A DNA stretch of 5,611 bases from assembly GCA_913020275.1 (NCBI GenBank), contig CAJWBV010000067.1, forward strand, positions 1 through 5,611. Direction: 5' to 3'. The translations under genes were made by a program, and so were the position numbers. Under the pieces are notes generated by a model. That model had not been told where the DNA came from. It did no database searches and saw nothing but the letters and a program-made list of their open reading frames with translations. This DNA is from an uncultured Rhodobiaceae bacterium (GTDB lineage Bacteria > Pseudomonadota > Alphaproteobacteria > RS24). Below, piece by piece: positions 1 to 5,611 of this stretch. The stretch's first letter is position 1, and each line of letters begins with the position of its first letter.

Positions 1-2
1 GT

Positions 3-749
3 GTTGTCAGCCAGTTTGCCTGCACCCGACCGGTAACCTTGCACCGCTCGGCGTCATGGTGGCGTACGCAGCTTGCCGGAGTGCAATATCTTCTGTTGGG
101 CAAGGGCGATGCGTCTTTTCCGCCGACAGCGGCGGGCGCATTTTTCAAATCGAGCGATGAAAAAGCCGTGTGCGACATGCAAATCCACTATGTATCCGTA
201 GCTGTGCCGGATGTGCACGGTCGTTCCGATATTCCGACTTCGCACGGTTTTTCGTCAATCGTCTATGGCTGCCGCCCCGAAAGTCGCGGGCATTTGGGGC
301 TGAAATCTGCCAGTCCTGACGACGCACCGGCGATTTATCCAAATTATTTGGCCGTCGAGCAGGATGTGATTGATATTCGCAACGGTTTCCGGAAGACCCG
401 CGATATTTTCCTGCAAAAAGCCTTTGACCCCTATCGTGGCGAGCAGATGAAGCCAACCAAGGATGTCAATGTCGACAATGATGACGAGCTTGATTCTTGG
501 ATCCGTGCAACCGGCGAGACGCTGTATCATCCGGTCGGCACGTGCAAAATGGGCAGCGATAAAATGGCCGTGACTAATGAGCATGGCCAGGTGCATGGGC
601 TGGAAGGCTTGCGCGTGGTTGACGCCTCGCTCATGCCGACGCTGATTAGCGGCAACACCAATGCGCCGACCATTATGATGGCCGAGAAGATATCGGATCA
701 CATTCGCGGGCGTAAGTTCCTGTCGCCGCAGCAAATCGCGGCTGAATAA
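3..749 (+). CDS. GMC-family FAD-dependent oxidoreductase (choline/alcohol dehydrogenase-like), C-terminal part
   Basis: This is the C-terminal 248 residues of a glucose-methanol-choline oxidoreductase. The reading frame is open from base 3 with no real start, so the FAD-binding N-terminal half (usually about 280-300 residues) lies outside the window. The family oxidises primary alcohols or choline-type substrates to aldehydes using FAD. What is visible is the substrate-binding region and the C-terminal GMC domain. The HPVGTCKMG motif carries the active-site His (codon 528-530), and the SGNTNAPTIMMAEK motif carries the second active-site residue, here Asn (codon 660-662), as in choline and alcohol dehydrogenases. 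A segment reading GHLGLKSASPDDAPAIYPNY is also typical. The stop codon overlaps the next start by one base (TAATG), so the two genes are probably translationally coupled. The family is certain; the substrate cannot be named, and choline dehydrogenase (betA) is only one possibility. Confidence 0.93.
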   Translation, partial: VVSQFACTRPVTLHRSASWWRTQLAGVQYLLLGKGDASFPPTAAGAFFKSSDEKAVCDMQIHYVSVAVPDVHGRSDIPTSHGFSSIVYGCRPESRGHLGLKSASPDDAPAIYPNYLAVEQDVIDIRNGFRKTRDIFLQKAFDPYRGEQMKPTKDVNVDNDDELDSWIRATGETLYHPVGTCKMGSDKMAVTNEHGQVHGLEGLRVVDASLMPTLISGNTNAPTIMMAEKISDHIRGRKFLSPQQIAAE

Positions 750-1366
750 TGGTTCACTTTGAATTCTACTTCGATATTTCAAGCCCTTGGACGTATTTGG
801 CGTTTTCGCGGGTCGAAAACATTGCTGAAAAATGCGGCGTTGATATTGACTGGAAACCCATACTCGTCGGCGGTGTGTTCAACAGCGTGAACGAAACCGT
901 TTACGAACAACGCGCCAATCCGCACCCTGTCAAAGGGCGCTATTACGTTAAAGATTTGCAGGACTGGGCGCAATTTTGCGGCATTGAAATCGGTGCGCCG
1001 CCGGTGTTTCCCGTGCGCGCGGTTAATCTGATGCGTGCCGCGCTTGTTGCGCTGGATGCGGGCTGCCTGTCTGATTTTTCACGCTCGGCCTTTCATGCCT
1101 ATTGGGGTGAATTGCGCGATGTCAGCCAACCGGAAGAATTGGCGCAAATCTGCACCGGCGTCGGGCTGGATCCAAATGACGTTGCCGAGAAAATCAACAG
1201 CGATGACATCAAGGGCCGCTTGCGGACAAACACGGAAGAGCTCGTCGCGCGCGGCGGCTTCGGGTCGCCGACCATGTTCATTAACGGCTCGGACATGTAT
1301 TTTGGCAATGACCGCCTGCCGCTGGTGGAAGCGGCACTGACCCGCGCCAAACAGGCAGAAAGCTAG
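749..1366 (+). CDS. 2-hydroxychromene-2-carboxylate isomerase-like protein (DsbA/GST-kappa fold)
   Basis: A 205-residue protein of the normal length for the HCCA isomerase/GST-kappa branch of the thioredoxin superfamily. The N-terminus reads FEFYFDISSPWTYLAFSRVE (residues 4-23): a first beta strand followed by the S-S-P motif in which Ser12 replaces the redox cysteine and, in known family members, activates glutathione. A helical DsbA insert follows, then the FGSPTMFING segment (171-180) with the cis-proline P174 of the thioredoxin fold, and FGNDRLPLVEAAL near the C-terminus, which is typical of the family. The characterised enzyme isomerises 2-hydroxychromene-2-carboxylate in naphthalene degradation, but many alphaproteobacterial homologues have no known substrate. 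The start overlaps the upstream stop by one base and has only a weak ribosome-binding site, so coupling to the GMC oxidoreductase is likely. A shared catabolic route is an inference. It should be a cytoplasmic protein. Confidence 0.88.
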   Translation: MVHFEFYFDISSPWTYLAFSRVENIAEKCGVDIDWKPILVGGVFNSVNETVYEQRANPHPVKGRYYVKDLQDWAQFCGIEIGAPPVFPVRAVNLMRAALVALDAGCLSDFSRSAFHAYWGELRDVSQPEELAQICTGVGLDPNDVAEKINSDDIKGRLRTNTEELVARGGFGSPTMFINGSDMYFGNDRLPLVEAALTRAKQAES

Positions 1367-1371
1367 AGCCA

Positions 1372-2151
1372 ATGAGCCAAAATGACATTCCGTCGGATGC
1401 GCGCGAACCGGCGTTTCACGTGCCGCGCATTATTGTTTTTCTGGCCGCGATAATTTTGACCTTTCAGCTCATCATGCAATTTGCCGAAGGGCCGCTGACC
1501 TTGGTGCTTATTGTCGAAATGGCACTGTTTCCGGCGCGGTTTTTTGCCGAAAATATGGGTGGGTTGCCCGGCGGCTTGGGGCAGGGTGTTTTCTCGCTGG
1601 TTTCATACGGGTTTTTGCACATTGGCTGGTCGCATTGTCTGATCAATCTGGTCTGGCTTTTGGCTTTCGGCGCACCCGTGGCGCGTCGGCTGGGTGCGCA
1701 TCGGTTCTTGGTATTATATCTGGCATGCATCGTCGCCGGCGGTCTGGTGCAGATTTTCAGTGCTGGCGAAGAAGCCTGGCTGGTGCCGATTATTGGCGCA
1801 TCGGCCGGGGTCTCCGGCATGATGGGTGCGGCCGCGCGGTTTGCTTTTCCCGAAACCCGCTGGCTTGACCCGGCAACCACAGTTCAGCGGCGCCGTCTCT
1901 TGCCAATCTTAGAGGTGCCCAAACGCCGACCCGTAATGATGTTTATCGGCGTATGGGTCGTCATTAATGTGGCGTTTGGACTGGCCGGGCCTTTGGCTGC
2001 GGGCACAATGTCGGCCAATATTGCGTGGCAGGCTCATTTGGGCGGGTTTTTTGCCGGTCTTTTGTTGATTGGCCTCATCGAAAAACCGCCTCTGTCACCC
2101 TCAGGTGGCCCCGGAAATGTAGATTATGGCGATTGGAAAGATCGCGCTTAG
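1372..2151 (+). CDS. Rhomboid-family intramembrane serine protease
   Basis: A 259-residue polytopic membrane protein of the rhomboid family, which cleaves transmembrane segments of other membrane proteins. Hydrophobic segments lie at about 18-36, 42-58, 73-100 (re-entrant/TM2 area), 111-129, 138-158, 187-208 and 217-235. Signature residues are in the expected order: the HxxxN motif H88-N92 (WSHCLIN), which forms the oxyanion region; GASAG at 142-146 with candidate nucleophile S144 in the fourth core helix; and H222 in WQAHLGGFFAG in the last core helix. The usual GxSG motif is altered, with Ala145 in place of the Gly after the serine and Gly following it. A basic, proline-containing loop (about 159-186) separates TM5 from TM6. 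The gene begins five bases after the isomerase stop, so it is probably cotranscribed. Ser and His are retained, so activity is likely; its substrate is unknown. Confidence 0.9.
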   Translation: MSQNDIPSDAREPAFHVPRIIVFLAAIILTFQLIMQFAEGPLTLVLIVEMALFPARFFAENMGGLPGGLGQGVFSLVSYGFLHIGWSHCLINLVWLLAFGAPVARRLGAHRFLVLYLACIVAGGLVQIFSAGEEAWLVPIIGASAGVSGMMGAAARFAFPETRWLDPATTVQRRRLLPILEVPKRRPVMMFIGVWVVINVAFGLAGPLAAGTMSANIAWQAHLGGFFAGLLLIGLIEKPPLSPSGGPGNVDYGDWKDRA

Positions 2152-2176
2152 TCCTTCGCATTGCCCCTCACGATTC

Positions 2177-2205
2177 TTGAAAACTGCGTCAAGCTGTCGC
2201 ATACT
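2177..2205 (+). promoter_or_regulatory. Candidate sigma-70-type promoter for the CBS-domain gene
   Basis: TTGAAA (2177-2182) matches five of six bases of the -35 consensus. After a 17-base spacer, CATACT (2200-2205) matches four of six of the -10 consensus. It lies in the 83-base gap behind the rhomboid gene and would give a leader of about 20-25 bases before the ATG at 2235. The match is by eye only, and alphaproteobacterial promoters are variable. Confidence 0.4.
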
Positions 2206-2234
2206 GGCAAGTGTAAGAAAAACAGGGGCTAAAC

Positions 2235-2666
2235 ATGACAATAAGAAATATTTTGCAGCGTAAAGGTTCCAGTGTCATTGCCATAGACTCGCGGGCCATT
2301 GTGCGTGTTGCCGTTAAAACGATGGATATTCACCGCATCGGTGCTCTGGTTATTCAGGGCTCTGCGGGGGCGTGTAATGGGATATTCACCGAGCGTGACG
2401 TGATGCGGGCTCTGGCAACAAGAGACGCACTCATTCTCGATGATCCGATTGAAAACCACATGACGGAGCGCCCACAAAGCATCTCTCCCGACACACCGGT
2501 GGAAGAGGCGATGGAAATCATGACCGAGCGGCGTTTTCGGCATTTGCCGGTCATGCAAAATGATCGGCTGTGTGGCATTGTGTCCATCGGTGACTTGGTG
2601 AATTACCGTATTCACCAGACCGAGCGCGAAGCCGAGGCGCTGAAATCCTATATTCGCAGCGGCTAA
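2235..2666 (+). CDS. Stand-alone tandem CBS-domain protein
   Basis: A 143-residue soluble protein consisting almost wholly of two CBS domains, which pair into a Bateman module and usually bind adenine nucleotides (AMP, ATP, NAD or SAM) as an energy or redox sensor. CBS1 spans about residues 6-62 and ends in GIFTERDVMRAL (49-60). CBS2 spans about 74-127, opening with HMTERPQSISPDTPVEEAMEIM and ending in LCGIVSIGDLVNY (112-124). The TERD and SIGD sequences are the usual Ser/Thr-x-x-Asp ribose-contact motifs. A short charged tail (128-143) follows. The start is supported by an AGGGG ribosome-binding site at 2224-2228, six bases before the ATG. No effector domain is attached, so its partner is unknown; small two-CBS proteins of this kind are common in alphaproteobacteria. 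It is convergent with hisI, with nine bases between the stops. Confidence 0.9.
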   Translation: MTIRNILQRKGSSVIAIDSRAIVRVAVKTMDIHRIGALVIQGSAGACNGIFTERDVMRALATRDALILDDPIENHMTERPQSISPDTPVEEAMEIMTERRFRHLPVMQNDRLCGIVSIGDLVNYRIHQTEREAEALKSYIRSG

Positions 2667-2675
2667 ACGAAAAAA

Positions 2676-3152
2676 CTATAATTTGGTGGGGTTGGGCGCG
2701 TCGCCGTAAACGGCAAGCGGGTCAAAGACTTTCTCTGTTTCCTCGAAAGTCAATGTGACCGGCGCGTCCGGCAGGGCGCCTGTCGGCAAAGAGCGGTAGA
2801 AACACGACCTGTACCCGACATGGCAACTTGCGCCATTGCCGCCGACGCGTACGCGCAACCAAACGCAATCCTGGTCGTCGTCAATTCGCATTTCAACAAT
2901 GTTTTGCACCAGACCGCTTGTTGCACCCTTATGCCAAATGGCCTCTCGCGAACGGCTGTAATAATGCGCTTCGCCCGTTTCAATCGTGCGGCGCAGGGCT
3001 TCTTCATTCATAAAGCCGTGCATCAAGAGTTCGCCACTTTCGAAATCGGTCGTGACCGCAGGTATCAGCCCGCGATCATCGAATTTCGGGGCAAGTTCGG
3101 TGCCTTCTTCAACTTGTTCGACTGTGGCGCGCTCGGCAAAGGGTCCGCTCAT
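2676..3152 (-). CDS. hisI: Phosphoribosyl-AMP cyclohydrolase
   Basis: HisI opens the purine ring of phosphoribosyl-AMP, the third step of histidine biosynthesis, in the cytoplasm. The protein has 158 residues and is monofunctional: there is no HisE pyrophosphohydrolase domain. About 25 extra N-terminal residues precede the core. Visible core elements are [20 protein letters not shown] (43-62), [17 protein letters not shown] (64-80), the acidic metal-binding stretch IDDDQD (90-95) with the D-x-D-x-D pattern at 91/93/95, and [14 protein letters not shown] (107-120) with zinc-ligand cysteines C110 and C117. C96 may be a further cysteine of the site, but I could not align it with certainty. The start is supported by GAGGA (3161-3157 on the minus strand), a few bases before the ATG. 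It lies 44 bases downstream of folE on the same strand, which suggests one operon. Other his genes are not in the window. Confidence 0.95.
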   Translation of the reverse strand: MSGPFAERATVEQVEEGTELAPKFDDRGLIPAVTTDFESGELLMHGFMNEEALRRTIETGEAHYYSRSREAIWHKGATSGLVQNIVEMRIDDDQDCVWLRVRVGGNGASCHVGYRSCFYRSLPTGALPDAPVTLTFEETEKVFDPLAVYGDAPNPTKL

Positions 3153-3196
3153 AACATCCTCAAATTCGGATAGTGCTTTGAGAAAACCTTATAGAG

Positions 3197-3823
3197 CTAG
3201 CCGCCAATCATGGCAAGGAAGCGGGCTTCCATACGCGGGTCTTCAGCGAAAACCCCGGTAAACTGCGTGGTGATAGTGGCAACATCCGGCTTTTTGATGC
3301 CGCGCGTTGTCATGCACTGGTGTTTGGCGTCAACCAGAATGGCGACACCGGCCGGCTCAAGCACGCGCTGAATGCAGTCAACGATTTGTGCGGTCATGGT
3401 TTCCTGTGTTTGCAGGCGCTTGGCGAAAATTTCAATAACCCGCGCCAACTTGGAAATGCCAACGACCTTGTCTACCGGCATATAAGCAATATGCACCTTA
3501 CCGAGAATGGCGACCATGTGATGCTCGCAATGGCTTTCCAGCGCGATATCGCGCAACATGACCATATCGTCATAGCCTTCGACATCCTCAAAAGTGCGTC
3601 CCAGCACTTCTTCCGGGTCTTCCTCGTAACCGGCAAAAAACTCGGTATAGGCATTAACAACGCGCTTGGGCGTATCAACAAGCCCTTCGCGATCCGGATT
3701 GTCACCTGCCCATGAAATGAGGGTGCGGACGGCTGCTTCGGCTTCTTCGCGTGAAGGTTTTTCCACTTTTACATCCCGTTCTCTAACTACCGGCGTTTTA
3801 CTGCCTTCGACTATTGCATCCAT
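3197..3823 (-). CDS. folE: GTP cyclohydrolase I
   Basis: FolE (type IA) converts GTP to 7,8-dihydroneopterin triphosphate, the first step of folate and pterin synthesis, as a cytoplasmic homodecamer. Numbering from the upstream ATG at 3829 (210 residues), the zinc ligands C101, H104 and C172 are present in SHCEHHM (99-105) and KHQCMTTRG (169-177). Other family blocks are [14 protein letters not shown] (44-57), [28 protein letters not shown] (116-143) and the terminal [19 protein letters not shown]. The first 25 residues are a variable extension. Two in-frame ATGs lie six bases apart (3829 and 3823). The GAGG ribosome-binding site at 3834-3831 is one base from the first and seven from the second, so I place the start at 3823, giving 208 residues. 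It is the first gene of a folE-hisI pair and is divergent from cysS. Confidence 0.95.
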   Translation of the reverse strand: MDAIVEGSKTPVVRERDVKVEKPSREEAEAAVRTLISWAGDNPDREGLVDTPKRVVNAYTEFFAGYEEDPEEVLGRTFEDVEGYDDMVMLRDIALESHCEHHMVAILGKVHIAYMPVDKVVGISKLARVIEIFAKRLQTQETMTAQIVDCIQRVLEPAGVAILVDAKHQCMTTRGIKKPDVATITTQFTGVFAEDPRMEARFLAMIGG

Positions 3824-3830
3824 TGTCATG

Positions 3831-3834
3831 CCTC
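3831..3834 (-). promoter_or_regulatory. Ribosome-binding site that decides the folE start
   Basis: On the minus strand GAGG occupies 3834-3831. The ATG at 3829-3827 is only one base away, too close for normal initiation, while the ATG at 3823-3821 is seven bases away, a usual spacing. The downstream ATG is therefore the better start. Confidence 0.55.
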
Positions 3835-3839
3835 GTGTG

Positions 3840-3860
3840 CGGGAAATACGTCCCGGTATT
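3840..3860 (-). promoter_or_regulatory. Overlapping inverted repeats in the folE leader
   Basis: On the + strand CGGGA (3840-3844) pairs with TCCCG (3851-3855) across a six-base loop, a perfect five-base stem. AATAC (3845-3849) can instead pair with GTATT (3856-3860). The two stems cannot form together, because each places one arm in the other's loop. In the folE mRNA they end five bases before the GAGG ribosome-binding site. The stems are short and may be accidental; no known riboswitch class is recognised. Confidence 0.3.
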
Positions 3861-3922
3861 CGCCAGGCATCAGCAGAGATACCCGAATGTGCTCAAGCCC
3901 CTGCAGGTCATCGCCTTATGCC

Positions 3923-3951
3923 ATGATACGTTGAAAACGCCGCCTCATCAA
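3923..3951 (-). promoter_or_regulatory. Candidate folE-hisI promoter
   Basis: Read on the minus strand, TTGATG (3951-3946, four of six -35 matches) is followed after exactly 17 bases by TATCAT (3928-3923, five of six -10 matches). Transcription would start near 3916, giving a leader of about 93 bases before the folE start at 3823. The TTTGCA cluster lies directly upstream of the -35 box. Confidence 0.45.
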
Positions 3952-3992
3952 TTTTGCATAAGGTTTTGCATTTATGCAGAAACCATTTGCAA
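3952..3992. repeat. TTTGCA motif cluster, putative operator
   Basis: TTTTGCAT occurs at 3952-3959 and again at 3964-3971, a direct repeat with a 12-base period. The second copy is part of a perfect inverted repeat, TGCAT-TT-ATGCA (3967-3978). A third related copy, TTTGCAA, lies at 3986-3992. Spacings of 12 and 22 bases are near one and two helical turns. With the proposed folE start of transcription these sites fall at about -36 to -76, a position usual for an activator. It does not resemble a Zur, Fur-type, RirA or LexA site that I know. The regulator is unknown. Confidence 0.4.
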
Positions 3993-4116
3993 TATAGCCT
4001 ACCTCAACCAAAAGGCGAAGTGGCAAACGGTGCAGATGGGCAGCACCCCCGTCGCAGCCAACAGTTATTACGCAGGGATTTGGTTGTCGGATTAAATTTT
4101 ATGCCGAAAACACAAC

Positions 4117-4145
4117 TTGCCGCCTGTTCCGACGCGAATTATGGT
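4117..4145 (+). promoter_or_regulatory. Candidate cysS promoter
   Basis: TTGCCG (4117-4122) and TATGGT (4140-4145), each matching four of six consensus bases, are separated by 17 bases. Transcription would start near 4152, leaving a leader of about 23 bases. The match is modest; a promoter further upstream within the intergenic region is equally possible. Confidence 0.3.
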
Positions 4146-4158
4146 GCGCCAAAGCACC
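4143..4158 (+). repeat. Small inverted repeat upstream of cysS
   Basis: GGTGC (4143-4147) and GCACC (4154-4158) form a perfect five-base stem around GCCAAA. It overlaps the candidate -10 box and ends 16 bases before the cysS start. There is no T-run, so it is not an intrinsic terminator. It could be an operator half-site pair or an mRNA hairpin, or chance. Confidence 0.25.
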
Positions 4159-4174
4159 GTTACTGGAAACCTTC

Positions 4175-5542
4175 ATGCGCCGGCTCTTTCTGCATAATAA
4201 TCTTACCCGCGAGAAAAGTGAGTTTCAGCCTGCAAATGCTGATCTCGTCACGGTTTATGTATGTGGCCCAACGGTTTATGGCCCAGCGCATATCGGCAAT
4301 GCACGCCCCGCCGTAGTGTTTGATGTTTTGGTGCGGCTGTTGCGCGAGCTTTATCCGGCTGTCAGCTATGCCCGCAATATTACCGATATTGACGACAAGA
4401 TAAACGCGGCAGCAGCAGAAGAGGGCGTCGATATCAAGGTTATTACCGACCGATATCGCGCAAAATATCACGAAGATATTGCCGCGCTTGGGGTTGCGCC
4501 GCCCGATATTGAGCCGCATGCGACCGAGCATATTGACGATATTATCGCCATAATTAGCGAGTTGATTGCCCGCAATGCCGCTTATGAGGCCGAAGGGCAT
4601 GTGCTGTTTGACGTCACGCAAGACGCAGAATATGGGTCGCTGGCGCGGCGTGCCCGCGAAGACATGCTGGCGGGTGCGCGAGTCGAAATTGCCCCTTACA
4701 AGCGCGATGCCGGAGATTTTGTGCTCTGGAAACCCTCAAGCGACGATCTGCCGGGATGGGAAAGCCCATGGGGACGGGGGCGTCCGGGTTGGCATACTGA
4801 ATGTTCTGCCATGATCGCCCATCATTTCGGGCCGACAATTGACATTCACGGCGGCGGCGTGGATTTGCAGTTTCCCCATCATGAAAACGAATGCGCACAA
4901 AGCCGGTGCGCCCATAATGCGCCGCTGGCGCGCTACTGGCTGCACAATGGCATGTTGAACATGGCCGGTGAAAAAATGTCGAAATCGCGCGGCAACATCA
5001 AGCTGGTGGAAGAATTGTTGGCCGGTTTTCCGGGCGAGGCCGTGCGCCTCGCGCTTTTGCAGGGACATTACAGACAGCCACTTGATTTTACTAACGACTT
5101 ACTGGACCAATCCGTACGCAGTCTTGACCGGCTCTATACGGTGCTTCGCACGCATGGCGAAATTGAAGCGACGCCGCAAGCGGCGCCCGATGCCTTCATG
5201 CAGGCTGTGTGCGATGATCTGAACACGCCCAAGGCCATGGCCGAGCTATTCGCGCTGGCAAAACACGCTGACACGCCCGACGGCAAGGGTCGGCTATTGG
5301 CCGCCGCCCGCATTTTGGGGCTGTTGCAGGCCGATCCCGAGGTTTGGTTTGCTTCTGACATGGAAGGTGTTGATGTTGCGCGCATTGACGAATTGATAGC
5401 CCGGCGCGCCGAGGCCCGCGCGACCCGCGATTTCGACGCCGCCGATGCCGCCCGCGATGCACTGGCCGAAATGGGGGTGAGCATTGAAGACACGCCTGAC
5501 GGGACAATATGGCGTCTCGCGCCGACGCGCGGCACGCGTTAA
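4175..5542 (+). CDS. cysS: Cysteinyl-tRNA synthetase
   Basis: A class I aminoacyl-tRNA synthetase that charges tRNA-Cys in the cytoplasm. The 455 residues match the usual length of about 460. Signatures are in order: [18 protein letters not shown] (28-45), containing the HIGH-type motif H39-I-G-N42; [10 protein letters not shown] (67-76); GWHTECSAM (205-213); [15 protein letters not shown] (225-239); and the KMSKS motif at 267-271. The four zinc ligands expected for the family, C30, C210, H235 and E239, are all present. The C-terminal anticodon-recognition part includes the usual [27 protein letters not shown] segment. The ATG at 4175 is preceded by a weak GGAAA site (4165-4169) and gives an N-terminus ([17 protein letters not shown]) that aligns in style with the family. 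It is divergent from folE and is followed closely by an IscU/NifU-like gene on the same strand. Confidence 0.97.
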   Translation: MRRLFLHNNLTREKSEFQPANADLVTVYVCGPTVYGPAHIGNARPAVVFDVLVRLLRELYPAVSYARNITDIDDKINAAAAEEGVDIKVITDRYRAKYHEDIAALGVAPPDIEPHATEHIDDIIAIISELIARNAAYEAEGHVLFDVTQDAEYGSLARRAREDMLAGARVEIAPYKRDAGDFVLWKPSSDDLPGWESPWGRGRPGWHTECSAMIAHHFGPTIDIHGGGVDLQFPHHENECAQSRCAHNAPLARYWLHNGMLNMAGEKMSKSRGNIKLVEELLAGFPGEAVRLALLQGHYRQPLDFTNDLLDQSVRSLDRLYTVLRTHGEIEATPQAAPDAFMQAVCDDLNTPKAMAELFALAKHADTPDGKGRLLAAARILGLLQADPEVWFASDMEGVDVARIDELIARRAEARATRDFDAADAARDALAEMGVSIEDTPDGTIWRLAPTRGTR

Positions 5543-5551
5543 GATGAATTA

Positions 5552-5611
5552 ATGATGAACGAGCTTTACAATCAACGGATTTTGCAACTTGCCGCGGAAG
5601 TGCCGCATCTG
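5552..5611 (+). CDS. IscU/NifU-like iron-sulfur cluster scaffold protein, N-terminal fragment
   Basis: Only the first 20 codons are in the window, reading MMNELYNQRILQLAAEVPHL, open to the window edge. This resembles the start of the stand-alone NifU N-terminal-domain (IscU-like) proteins common in alphaproteobacteria, which begin with a [DE]-[LIV]-Y-N-x-[RK]-I-L-x-[LF]-A pattern. Such proteins assemble or carry Fe-S clusters and have three conserved cysteines further on, which cannot be checked here. It starts nine bases after the cysS stop, so the two genes may be cotranscribed. There are two adjacent ATGs (5552 and 5555) and only a weak purine-rich site (about 5541-5544) upstream. The identification rests on a short segment and on my memory that this gene often sits near folE, hisI and yidD in related genomes. 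Confidence 0.6.
   Translation, partial: MMNELYNQRILQLAAEVPHL

Larger units (their letters stand above)
3824..4174. other. Divergent folE/cysS intergenic region
   Basis: About 350 bases with no convincing gene. From left to right it holds the folE ribosome-binding site, a pair of overlapping inverted repeats (3840-3860), a candidate folE promoter on the minus strand (3923-3951), an A+T-rich cluster of TTTGCA motifs (3952-3992), a stretch of about 120 bases without recognised signals, and a candidate cysS promoter with a small hairpin (4117-4158). The open frames that cross it run into cysS out of frame and show no family resemblance, so I treat them as chance. Confidence 0.7.

Noticed and set aside
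255..782. A 175-codon open frame on the minus strand opposite the GMC gene.
   Set aside because: It lies wholly antisense to a gene with clear family motifs; its translation shows no recognisable domain and reflects codon bias of the real gene.
2703..2714. GCCGT-AA-ACGGC inverted repeat near the hisI 3' end, considered as a terminator for the CBS gene.
   Set aside because: It lies inside hisI coding sequence, has a two-base loop and no following T-run; it is better explained by codons.
3900..3907. CCTGCAGG eight-base palindrome in the folE leader region.
   Set aside because: A single perfect eight-base palindrome is expected often by chance and has no partner motif nearby.
3824..4174. A THF, preQ1 or T-box riboswitch in front of folE or cysS.
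   Set aside because: None of the conserved cores of these RNAs could be recognised; T-boxes are in any case not usual in Proteobacteria.
3954..4316. A 120-codon + strand frame crossing the intergenic region, with cysteine codons shortly upstream of cysS, considered as a cysteine-rich leader peptide for attenuation.
   Set aside because: The frame runs far into cysS out of frame, has no good ribosome-binding site, and no terminator/antiterminator structure follows the cysteine codons.
4378..4552. Repeated GATATT/GATATC hexamers in cysS, considered as binding sites.
   Set aside because: Many are in-frame Asp-Ile codons in a protein rich in Asp-Ile pairs (NITDID, VDIKVI, EDIAAL, PDIEP), so protein sequence explains them.

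Overview
The window looks like an ordinary chromosomal segment of an alphaproteobacterium with moderate to fairly high G+C. This rests on the protein styles (HisI with an IDDDQDC...[12 protein letters not shown] core, FolE with an N-terminal extension, an IscU/NifU-like N-terminus beginning MMNELYNQRIL) and on folE and hisI lying together close to an IscU/NifU-like gene and cysS. The genus cannot be determined from the sequence alone. I see no phage genes, insertion sequence, tRNA, rRNA or CRISPR array.

Left part (about 1-2151, + strand): a compact run of three genes. The first is the C-terminal part of a GMC-family FAD-dependent alcohol/choline dehydrogenase that enters from outside the window. 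It overlaps by one base a DsbA-fold 2-hydroxychromene-2-carboxylate isomerase-like protein, and five bases later comes a rhomboid intramembrane serine protease. The first two suggest oxidation of an alcohol and glutathione-linked handling of a small organic substrate; why a rhomboid shares the transcript is not apparent.

Middle (2152-2666, + strand): a short gap with a plausible sigma-70-like promoter, then a stand-alone protein of two CBS domains. Its 3' end faces hisI with only 9 bases between the stop codons and no visible terminator.

Right-middle (2676-3829, - strand): a two-gene operon, folE (GTP cyclohydrolase I) then hisI (phosphoribosyl-AMP cyclohydrolase). The two enzymes belong to different pathways (folate/pterin and histidine) but both are metal-dependent and act on purine nucleotides. 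A candidate folE promoter lies about 100 bases upstream of the start, and a cluster of TTTGCA motifs sits immediately upstream of its -35 box.

Right (about 3830-5611, + strand): an intergenic stretch of about 350 bases separates divergent folE and cysS. cysS (cysteinyl-tRNA synthetase) is complete with all signature and zinc residues. Nine bases after its stop codon begins a partial gene that resembles an IscU/NifU-type iron-sulfur scaffold protein.

I found no convincing undescribed system. The points most worth a second look are the folE/cysS intergenic regulatory region, the clustering of several zinc-dependent enzymes around it, and the rhomboid with a slightly atypical active-site motif in an oxidoreductase operon.
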